From Magnetococcales bacterium (lineage in GTDB: Bacteria > Pseudomonadota > Magnetococcia > Magnetococcales > Magnetaquicoccaceae), in assembly GCA_015234115.1 (NCBI GenBank), contig JADFWP010000021.1, positions 1-42,202 on the forward strand: a stretch of DNA of 42,202 nt. Reading direction: 5' to 3'. Below are positions 35,295 through 42,202 of this stretch, in pieces. A program made the position numbers and the translations under genes. The notes under the pieces were generated by a model that worked only from the letters and a program-made list of their open reading frames with translations, had not been told where the DNA came from and searched no databases. Each line of letters opens with the position of its first letter. The stretch's first letter is position 1.

Positions 35295-36569
35295 ATGCAA
35301 ATCACCGGCATGAAATGGGGGGCCAAGTTACTCAAGTACGTCGATTTTCCTTGCGCCGAGGTTCTCGGCCCGGAATCGACCCCCGAGCAAATCCAGGCCC
35401 TGATCGACAAATGGGGGGGGTGCCTGATCAAACCCATCTTCAAAGGCGGAATTGGCAAAAAAGGCAAAGCGGGATTGGTGGGCAAGGCAACCGATGTGCG
35501 CACCGCTCTCAAGGAAAAAGAACGCCTCTACTTTGCCGAGCATACCCACGGCAACCAGACTTCCAAATCCGAAGGGGTCACCTTCGAGGGCTTTGTCAAA
35601 GCCGAGCATGAAATCTATGTCTCCATCACCGACAACACCCTCTATCGCGCTCCGACCCTGACCATCACCCATCACGGCGGCATGGACATCGAAGAACTCC
35701 CACCCAGCAAAATCGCGGTGGTGCCGTTCGATCCCCTGACCGGTCTCAAAGGGTTCGTGGTCTCCAACGCGCTCGACAAAATGAACGCACCCAACGAAAT
35801 CCTGAGTCCGCTGGTGCAAAACATCACCAAACTCTGGGATCTCTTCAATAATTACGGCATGACCACCCTGGAGATCAACCCGATCCGCATGTGGCGCGAT
35901 CCCAATGGCCGTCTGGTCCCCATCGCCTGCGACTTCAAGTGCGCCTTCGACGGCGATGACCGCAACGCCCGCCGCCTCAGTCTGCCCGACACCCTCGATA
36001 CCGTCAATCTCTCCGACTACGAACTGGAAGTGAACCAACTGCGCACCTACCAGGGCCAGTCGGATGTCTATGTGATCAATCCCGCCGGCACCATCACCGC
36101 CATGACCTTCGGCGGTGGCGCCAACGCCCTGGTGACCGAACTGCTCGGCGATCTGGCCACCATCTCCTCGGACTTCGGCGGCAATCCGCCCTATGCCAAG
36201 ATGAAACAGATCAGCGACATCACCTACAAGCACTGGCTCGGCCAAACCAACGTGCTCTTCATCATCGGCGGCAAGGCCAACAACACCGATATCTACGAAA
36301 CCTTCCGCGCCATGGGTGACGGGCTGCGCAACCACTTCAACGAACGTGGTCCCACCCCGGTCTTCGTGGTGGTCGGACGCGGCGGACCCAATCTGGTCCA
36401 GGGGTTGGGCTATCTCAAGGATACCCTGGATTCGCTGGGACTCCCTTATGCGATGTTCGGCTATGACTCAGCCATGAGCGAAGTGATCAACTATGCCGTG
36501 GCCGTGGATACCTGGATGAAAAATGGTGGACGCCAGGTGATCGCACAAAAGCTGGGCATCAAGAGTTAA
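35295..36569 (+). CDS. aclB: ATP-citrate lyase, small (ATP-grasp) subunit
   Basis: 424 aa. An N-terminal ATP-grasp domain (LIKPIFKGGIGKKGKAGLVG, LEINPIRMW) and a C-terminal CoA-ligase flavodoxin-like domain (TAMTFGGGANALVTELLGD, FVVVGRGGPNLVQG) match the beta-type part of succinyl-CoA synthetase and ATP-citrate lyase. With the large subunit it splits citrate to acetyl-CoA and oxaloacetate using ATP and CoA, the key step of the reverse TCA cycle. GAGGAA precedes the ATG. aclA follows 61 bp later in the same direction. The pairing with aclA, not sucD, excludes succinyl-CoA synthetase. Confidence 0.92.
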   Translation: MQITGMKWGAKLLKYVDFPCAEVLGPESTPEQIQALIDKWGGCLIKPIFKGGIGKKGKAGLVGKATDVRTALKEKERLYFAEHTHGNQTSKSEGVTFEGFVKAEHEIYVSITDNTLYRAPTLTITHHGGMDIEELPPSKIAVVPFDPLTGLKGFVVSNALDKMNAPNEILSPLVQNITKLWDLFNNYGMTTLEINPIRMWRDPNGRLVPIACDFKCAFDGDDRNARRLSLPDTLDTVNLSDYELEVNQLRTYQGQSDVYVINPAGTITAMTFGGGANALVTELLGDLATISSDFGGNPPYAKMKQISDITYKHWLGQTNVLFIIGGKANNTDIYETFRAMGDGLRNHFNERGPTPVFVVVGRGGPNLVQGLGYLKDTLDSLGLPYAMFGYDSAMSEVINYAVAVDTWMKNGGRQVIAQKLGIKS

Positions 36570-36630
36570 GTTCGAGCCGCCACTCTGACCGGCTCACTTC
36601 ATCGCGCATCCAACGGGAACGAGGTTTTCC

Positions 36631-39396
36631 ATGACATCCTTGAATACCCTGCCCACCCATGGGCAACATATCGTGCATCCGAACGGCGAAAAGGAGTTCC
36701 CCTATTACGTGGGCATCCACTCCCTGGCCGATCTGGCCACCAAAGAGGATCGGGTCTGCGTACTCAACATCCTGGGCGGCGAAAGCACCACCGTCACCCC
36801 GATCAGCCATGAATACTCGGGCGGCAACATCGTCTGCGGTGTGCAGCCGGGCCGCTCCGGCTCGGTGATGAAAACCAAAAAAGGGGACATCCCGGTCTAC
36901 AACACCATCCTCGAAGCCCTGAACGACGGCAAGAAATTCAACGTCGCCGTGGTCTATGTGCCACCGGACGGGGTGAAGGACGCGGTGATCGAGGCGGTCC
37001 GGGTCAATCCGGATCTCAAAAAGGTGGTGATCCTCACCGAAAAGGTGAAAGTCAAACACGCCCGCATGATCCGCCAGTATTGCCAGTGGCGCGGCGTGGA
37101 TGTCTTCGGCGCCAACTGCCTTGGCCTGGGCGATGCCCACAACCATGTGCGCCTCGGTGGCGCTCTGGGCGGCAATGCCCCGGAAGAGTCTTTGGTGCCC
37201 GGATCGATCGCGATCTATTCCAATTCCGGCAACTTCACCACCACCATCGCCACCTATCTGCTCACCGCAGGCTGGGGCACGACCGTATCGGTCTCTTCGG
37301 GCAAGGATGTCTACATCCACTTTGCCGCCCCTGAATTCACCCACGGCTTTCACAACGACGAACGTTCCAAAGCCGCCGTGATGTACATCGAACCGGGTGG
37401 ATACTACGAACGCGATCTGGTCTTCCACAAGCCTGTGGTGGCCTGCGTGGTGGGACGCTGGAAAGCCAAACTGACCCGCTCCTGCGGTCATGCGGGCGCC
37501 ATTGCCGGTTCCGGCGACGATGCCCTGGGCAAAGAAAAGTGGTTCATGGACAAGTTCGGCGTCAAGGCGATCTTCACCCCCGACACCCCGGCCTGCTCGG
37601 CCAAGGGGGCGGTGGTGACCAACATCGCCCACATCCCCATGGCCATGACCGCCGTGATGATGATGAATGGCATCCGGCCCGACTTCGAGCCGCGCGGCAA
37701 TCTGGCGCCCAAGTGCTGGTTCTTCGCCAGCCAGGACATCGCCCTGCCCAAAGAGCTGCAACTGCCGGTGGTGGAAGCCATCCACCCCTACAACGAACAG
37801 ATCGCCGCACTGGCCAAACAGGTGGGCGCGATCTTCCCGAGGCAGGCGATGAAGGATTGCTCCGGGGCTTCGCGCATGGATCCGAAAACCCAGGTTTCGC
37901 AGATCCACGGAGTGAGCGTGCTCGACGCCTCCACGCATACGCTCGAAGAAAATCTGGTGCTGTCGCTGATCCGCGAATATCCGGACGACACTGGCCGCGC
38001 CATGGCCAATGTCGCCCTGAACGCCTTTGTCAACCACAGCGGCACGCCGGGTCTCCAGGCCGCCGACGCCGCCCGGGATGCCGGCAGCAGCCCGAACGTG
38101 GTTCTGTCCACAGCCGTGGCGATGATCGGCCCCAACGAGGTCAAATCGGCCAAAGAGGCAATCCAGACCCTGGTCGATCTCTTCGGTCTGTCCGGCCTGC
38201 ACGATCCCACCGATCTGTCGTTCGACTTGCAGCCGCTGCTGGCCAAGGCCGCCGAAAATGGCGCACGCGAACTGCTGATCTCGGACAAGAGCGGCAAACG
38301 GGGCAAGTCCATGCTGACCGCCCTGGAAAATCGTGGTTGCAAATCGGTCTTCATCGAGTTCATCAAGGCGCTGGGCGGCGGCGGCGAAGGGGCGCGGGAC
38401 AGCACCATCCTGGCCGCGATCTGCTGTCATCTGGGATGGCGTCCATTGATGCGGCGCCGTCTGTCGGTGACCACCATGCTCTCCATGCCGTGGCATTTTC
38501 GCATCTTCAGCACCATGGTGGGCTGCGTCGTCACCTGGAGCTGCCAGGACAAAAAGAGCTTCTATGGCGTGGACAACGGCGAGCTGCTCGACTCCTGGAG
38601 CTTCACCGAAACCGCCTTCCTGGCGCTTTTCGGGCGTCGTCCCACCGAAGAGGAACTCTTCAGCTTTTCGGTGCTGGTCGGTCTGCTGGTCACCAATGGA
38701 CCCGGCACCATTTCCGCCCAGGGTCCGAAAGGGGCGGTCAGCGCCGATGGTCCCATGGATCCGGCCCGGATCCAGGTCAACAAGGCCTATCTGGGTTTCC
38801 TCACCCACACCGGTTTTGCCCATGGCGGCAACGGCTACGAAGCCATCGCCTTCCTGATGGAGCGGTTCAAGGATTCGGGTCTGGTGGATCCGGGCGACAA
38901 GGAGCATGGTCTGGATCTCATGGCCATGGCCCTCGCCTATGCCAACGAGTACAAGACGTACAAGGCCAAGGCCAAATTCGCCGGCAGCATGGACTATGCG
39001 AAAATCCCGTGCGTCAACCATCCGGTCTTCAAAGGCAAGCCGGAAAACTTTGACCCGCGCGAGGTGTTCGTGGACAATCTCTTCAAACAGAGAGGCTCCT
39101 ACAACATCTTCCAGGATTTCTATCACCAACTGGTCCATGCCCTCTTCAAGACGGGCATCAGCCGGGACATCTACTGCGTCAACGTGGATGCGGTGATCGC
39201 CGTGATCCTGCTCAAAATGCTCTGGAAGCCGTATGCGCGGGGCGAAATCACCGCCGATGCCATGGAAAGCGCCGCGTTCATCACCTTCCTGTTCGGTCGC
39301 ATGATCGGCACCGCCGCCGAAGTGGATGATCACACCAACCGGGGTCGCGACATGGATACCCGTACCGCAGCCAGCGCCTGTTCCTATGTGGCCTGA
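36631..39396 (+). CDS. aclA: ATP-citrate lyase, large subunit (long form)
   Basis: 921 aa, much longer than the ~610-aa AclA of Chlorobium. N-terminal CoA-binding domain (about 40-180), then the phosphohistidine site His287 in SCGHAGAIAGSGDDA, a linker, and a C-terminal citrate synthase-like domain with TNGPGTISAQGPKGAVSADG and THTGFAHGGNGYEAI. The extra ~300 residues lie mostly within and after the citrate synthase part, and the usual C-terminal ending of type I enzymes is absent. This resembles the divergent 'type II' ATP-citrate lyase reported for some autotrophs, including magnetotactic cocci (recalled, not checked). GAGG precedes the ATG; the strong terminator at 39421 closes the operon. 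Confidence 0.9.
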   Translation: MTSLNTLPTHGQHIVHPNGEKEFPYYVGIHSLADLATKEDRVCVLNILGGESTTVTPISHEYSGGNIVCGVQPGRSGSVMKTKKGDIPVYNTILEALNDGKKFNVAVVYVPPDGVKDAVIEAVRVNPDLKKVVILTEKVKVKHARMIRQYCQWRGVDVFGANCLGLGDAHNHVRLGGALGGNAPEESLVPGSIAIYSNSGNFTTTIATYLLTAGWGTTVSVSSGKDVYIHFAAPEFTHGFHNDERSKAAVMYIEPGGYYERDLVFHKPVVACVVGRWKAKLTRSCGHAGAIAGSGDDALGKEKWFMDKFGVKAIFTPDTPACSAKGAVVTNIAHIPMAMTAVMMMNGIRPDFEPRGNLAPKCWFFASQDIALPKELQLPVVEAIHPYNEQIAALAKQVGAIFPRQAMKDCSGASRMDPKTQVSQIHGVSVLDASTHTLEENLVLSLIREYPDDTGRAMANVALNAFVNHSGTPGLQAADAARDAGSSPNVVLSTAVAMIGPNEVKSAKEAIQTLVDLFGLSGLHDPTDLSFDLQPLLAKAAENGARELLISDKSGKRGKSMLTALENRGCKSVFIEFIKALGGGGEGARDSTILAAICCHLGWRPLMRRRLSVTTMLSMPWHFRIFSTMVGCVVTWSCQDKKSFYGVDNGELLDSWSFTETAFLALFGRRPTEEELFSFSVLVGLLVTNGPGTISAQGPKGAVSADGPMDPARIQVNKAYLGFLTHTGFAHGGNGYEAIAFLMERFKDSGLVDPGDKEHGLDLMAMALAYANEYKTYKAKAKFAGSMDYAKIPCVNHPVFKGKPENFDPREVFVDNLFKQRGSYNIFQDFYHQLVHALFKTGISRDIYCVNVDAVIAVILLKMLWKPYARGEITADAMESAAFITFLFGRMIGTAAEVDDHTNRGRDMDTRTAASACSYVA

Positions 39397-39420
39397 GCGG
39401 TAATCCACACCCGTCGTACC

Positions 39421-39448
39421 AAAAACCCCGCCTCTTGGCGGGGTTTTT
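39421..39448 (+). terminator. Terminator of the ATP-citrate lyase operon
   Basis: AAAAACCCCGCC, loop TCTT, GGCGGGGTTTTT: a 12-bp perfect stem, symmetric enough to act on both strands. Confidence 0.97.
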
Positions 39449-39495
39449 GCTTGATGAAAGACATTCCAGATTGACGACGCTTTTCAATAAAAACC

Positions 39496-39552
39496 ATTGA
39501 AAGAAAAGAGGGGGCCAGGGGGATTCATCCCCCAGGGTTTTGACTTTAAACA
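39496..39552 (-). repeat. Intergenic palindromic repeat, copy 9
   Basis: Minus-orientation copy with one substitution that breaks the usual GTCTGGGGG to GCCAGGGGG. It faces copy 10 across 22 bp of AT-rich DNA. Confidence 0.87.
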
Positions 39553-39574
39553 AAACATTTTTTTAAGGCTCTTT

Positions 39575-39629
39575 ATTCAAAGTCAAAACCCTGGGGGAGG
39601 AATCCCCCAGACCCCCTCTTTTCTTTCAA
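39575..39629 (+). repeat. Intergenic palindromic repeat, copy 10
   Basis: Consensus-like plus copy, partner of copy 9, upstream of the chemoreceptor gene. Confidence 0.88.
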
Positions 39630-39685
39630 AAGTGACTCCATAAAGAACCGAACAGCACGACTTTACAAGAGCAGCCCGGTGCAGC

Positions 39686-39709
39686 ATACTCTGTCGCAAT
39701 GCAGAGTAT
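39686..39709. promoter_or_regulatory. Inverted repeat upstream of the chemoreceptor gene
   Basis: ATACTCTG (39686-39693), 8-bp spacer, CAGAGTAT (39702-39709): perfect 8-bp arms, 38 bp before the start codon. A candidate operator; no T run, so not a terminator. Confidence 0.45.
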
Positions 39710-39747
39710 CAATAAAAAGTCTGTCATCATTATGGCGGTACAGTGTC

Positions 39748-42132
39748 ATGAAGAAGATTTACAGTTTTCTACAGCAGATGCGTGTCAAAACGCGAATCTG
39801 GATCATGCTGATCGTGATCTTTGTCGGCATTTTCAGTGGCGGCATGATCCAACTGGCCATCGAACGCACGGAACTGCTGGAACACAAAAAATTGCTGGCC
39901 AATGTGCTGGTGGAAAGCGCCTACAGCGTATTGCACCACTTCCACGAACTGGAAACCAAAGGCGAGTTGAACCGGGAACAGGCGCAACAACAGGCCAAAC
40001 AGGTGGTGCGCTCCCTGCGCTACCGCGAGGTGGAATATTTCTGGATCAACGACATGCATCCCAACATGGTGATGCATCCGTACAAGCCGAAACTGGATGG
40101 TACGGACATGTCGAATTTCAAGGATCCCGCCGGCAAGGCTCTGTTCGTCGAGTTCGTCAAGACCGTGCAGCAATCCGGCGCGGGATTCGTGGATTATCAG
40201 TGGCCCAAACCCAATGCCGAAACCCCTTCTCCCAAAATTTCGTTCGTCAAGGGGTTCGCCCCCTGGCAATGGATCATTGGCACCGGACTCTATGTCGATG
40301 ATGTGGACCAGGAGTTTCAACGCCGCTCCATCCGGCTGATGGCGACGCTGGTCGGTTTCCTGCTGGTCATGTTTCTCATGTCCTACACCATTTCGAGCAG
40401 CATCACCGCGCCCATCAGCGACATTCTGCAACTGGTCGGAGAGATGGCGCAGGGCAATCTGACCAAACGGATCACCATTCCCAAAAAACACGACGAAATC
40501 TTTTCCATTGCCGCCATGGTCAACCAGATGGCCGATGGCTTGACCCATACGGTCCGGACCATCCGTTTGCAGTCGGAAACCATCATGGCCGTGGTGGATG
40601 AACAGATCCTGTTGAAATCGATCCTGGCGGATGATTCCCATGCCACCTATGAGCTGGCGCAACAGGTGGTGGGCAAGAACGACCTGCTGGACAATGAAAC
40701 CCAAAGACTCAAACAGCAGATCGATCTGACCAAGGAACATGTCGAAAATGTCTCCCTGGCGGCTGCGGAACTCTCCGGGGATGTCACCTCCATTGCCGCC
40801 GCCTCGGAGCAGGCCAGCGTCAACGTGCAAACCATGGCCGCCGCCGCCGAGGAGATGAGCGCCAACCTGGCCCAGGTGAACGACAATCTGAACGATGTGA
40901 GCCATTCGGTTCAGGCGGTTTCCGGCTCCCTCTCCACGGTCACAGGCGAACAGGACAACATCCGTAATCAATGCCGCATGGCCGAGGTGCAATCCCAGAA
41001 CGCCAACAGTCAGGCGCAAGAGATGGTAGAGGTGATTCAAAGCCTCAATCTCGCAACCCAGGAAATTCGCAATGTCGTGAGCGAAATCAATGCGATTGCC
41101 GAACAGACCAACATGCTGGCCCTGAACGCCTCCATCGAGGCGGCCAGCGCCGGCGATGCCGGCAAGGGGTTTGCGGTGGTGGCCAATGAGGTCAAGGCCC
41201 TGGCCAAACAGACCGCAGACGCCACGTTGACCATCGGGGATCGCATCGACGACATGCTGATGCGCTCCAAATCCGTGGCCGACGCCTCGGATCAAATCGT
41301 GCGGGTGATCCAGAAAATCTCCGACATGAATCTGGCCATCGCCCACTCGGTTGACCAACAGACCGGCTCGGTGCAAAAGATCTCCGCCTCCATGGATCAG
41401 GTGAATCAGGCCACGGAAGTGGTCTCCCGCAATGCCATGGAACTGGTGCAGGCCGCCAACGAAGTGGCCCGCGCCGCTGCCGAAGCGGCGATGGGCACCT
41501 CGGAAATCGCCCGCTCCTCCAGCAATGTGGCTTCCGTGGCCGAACGGGTGGCCACCTATGGCGCCAGTGCGCATGAATGTTCCAACAACATGCAGATGTC
41601 TGCGGGCGAAATCTTCTACGCCTCGGTCGAAGTGCAAAAAATGATGCTGACCGCCATGCAGTTGATCAACTTCCTGGATGGCTCGATTCGTCACTCCGGC
41701 AAATTGACCGTGGTCACCCAGGAGACCAGCGAGGCACTGCGCGACGCGATGCAGGGCAAAGAGGTCGGGGAACCGCCGTTTGACGTGCGGGCGATCAAAC
41801 AGGCCCATCTGAAATGGCTCGGTCGCCTGGAACATGTGGTGCGTGGCCGCGCCCGGTTGCGACCGGAAGAGGTGGCCAGTGGTCACGAATGCGCCTTTGG
41901 CAAGTGGTACGATACCGAAGGAACCGCCGAATTCGGTAAGCGTCCCCTGTTCCAGGAACTGGGCGAGGTGCATATGTCGGTACACGACATGGCACGCACG
42001 GTGGTGGGATTGGTCGCCGAACAAAAGATCGATCAGGTGGCGTCGTCCATGGAACACTTCGATACGTTGCGCCGCAATCTGTTCGTCCATCTGGATCAAC
42101 TCTATGTCACGGCAGATGATCGGGAGGGATGA
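39748..42132 (+). CDS. Methyl-accepting chemotaxis protein with Cache and CZB domains
   Basis: 794 aa from the ATG giving [10 protein letters not shown]. Transmembrane helix 1 at about 17-37, a single-Cache periplasmic sensor domain (about 45-190, with [19 protein letters not shown] and [11 protein letters not shown]), helix 2 at about 197-217, a HAMP linker ([20 protein letters not shown]), a signalling hairpin with [21 protein letters not shown], and a C-terminal CZB zinc-binding domain ([19 protein letters not shown], later HMSVHD). CZB domains sense zinc or redox state and modulate chemotaxis; Cache domains of this type bind small organic acids. No CheR-binding pentapeptide is at the end. 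An in-frame upstream extension lacks family similarity. Confidence 0.93.
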   Translation: MKKIYSFLQQMRVKTRIWIMLIVIFVGIFSGGMIQLAIERTELLEHKKLLANVLVESAYSVLHHFHELETKGELNREQAQQQAKQVVRSLRYREVEYFWINDMHPNMVMHPYKPKLDGTDMSNFKDPAGKALFVEFVKTVQQSGAGFVDYQWPKPNAETPSPKISFVKGFAPWQWIIGTGLYVDDVDQEFQRRSIRLMATLVGFLLVMFLMSYTISSSITAPISDILQLVGEMAQGNLTKRITIPKKHDEIFSIAAMVNQMADGLTHTVRTIRLQSETIMAVVDEQILLKSILADDSHATYELAQQVVGKNDLLDNETQRLKQQIDLTKEHVENVSLAAAELSGDVTSIAAASEQASVNVQTMAAAAEEMSANLAQVNDNLNDVSHSVQAVSGSLSTVTGEQDNIRNQCRMAEVQSQNANSQAQEMVEVIQSLNLATQEIRNVVSEINAIAEQTNMLALNASIEAASAGDAGKGFAVVANEVKALAKQTADATLTIGDRIDDMLMRSKSVADASDQIVRVIQKISDMNLAIAHSVDQQTGSVQKISASMDQVNQATEVVSRNAMELVQAANEVARAAAEAAMGTSEIARSSSNVASVAERVATYGASAHECSNNMQMSAGEIFYASVEVQKMMLTAMQLINFLDGSIRHSGKLTVVTQETSEALRDAMQGKEVGEPPFDVRAIKQAHLKWLGRLEHVVRGRARLRPEEVASGHECAFGKWYDTEGTAEFGKRPLFQELGEVHMSVHDMARTVVGLVAEQKIDQVASSMEHFDTLRRNLFVHLDQLYVTADDREG

Positions 42133-42146
42133 ACCATTCACACCAG

Positions 42147-42200
42147 TGAAAAAAAAGCGGGGGTCTGGGGGATTCCTCCCCCAGGGTTTTGACTTTAAAC
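42147..42200 (-). repeat. Intergenic palindromic repeat, copy 11
   Basis: Minus-orientation copy that starts 15 bp after the chemoreceptor stop and runs to the window end. Confidence 0.87.
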
Positions 42201-42202
42201 AA

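Noticed and set aside
36559-39408. Minus-strand open frame of 949 codons opposite aclA
   Set aside because: Antisense shadow of a clear ATP-citrate lyase gene; no motif and no start signal.
39769-42141. Minus-strand open frame of 790 codons opposite the chemoreceptor
   Set aside because: Shadow of the chemoreceptor gene with His/Gly-rich low-complexity translation.

Overview
The window looks like a chromosome segment of an alphaproteobacterium-related, probably magnetotactic coccus (Magnetococcales, 'Etaproteobacteria'). The reasons are an unusually long ATP-citrate lyase large subunit next to its ATP-grasp partner (reverse TCA cycle), UbiU/UbiV, GcvH and ComM-type housekeeping genes of proteobacterial character, GC-rich coding sequence, and a dense family of intergenic palindromic repeats. 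The taxonomic placement is an inference; no rRNA is present.

Layout. 1-5.2 kb: a PolB-like 3'-5' exonuclease, a zinc-ribbon/proline-rich/MORN membrane protein, an ArsS-like radical SAM enzyme with an unknown partner, and a SapC-family protein. 5.3-11.8 kb: the protein quality-control cluster tig-clpP-clpX-lon followed by an HU gene with its own promoter and a tRNA-Val(TAC). 12.2-17.1 kb: two paralogous DUF1640 coiled-coil membrane proteins on the minus strand flank a large secreted protein made of six cadherin-like repeats, two further Ig-like repeats and two DUF1566 modules.

17,794-28,288: a mobile element of about 10.5 kb inserted in tRNA-Val(GAC). A 51-bp perfect direct repeat marks both ends; the right copy completes the functional tRNA and the left copy is the displaced 3' half. 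From left to right it carries a tyrosine recombinase with a palindromic candidate recombination site, an iteron/AT-rich candidate replication origin, a C4-like antisense RNA region in front of a Bro-N antirepressor, an unknown AT-richer 281-aa gene, a toprim/AAA+ primase-helicase, two related small proteins, a putative small terminase, a large terminase divided into separate ATPase and nuclease genes, an excisionase-like HTH protein and the integrase. No capsid, portal, tail or lysis gene is visible. It most resembles a phage satellite, and I see it as the most novel item here.

28.4-35.2 kb: gcvH, comM/yifB, an aldehyde dehydrogenase translationally coupled to ubiK, ubiV-ubiU (oxygen-independent ubiquinone hydroxylation), and tRNA-Asp(GTC). 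35.3-39.4 kb: the ATP-citrate lyase pair with a strong terminator. 39.7-42.1 kb: a Cache/HAMP/CZB chemoreceptor.

Eleven copies of a ~55-bp repeat centred on a CTGGGGGA-TCCCCCAG palindrome sit between host genes, often in facing pairs. None is inside the mobile element. Gene starts were chosen by Shine-Dalgarno sequences and family N-termini; functions are from motif recognition by eye, without database searches.
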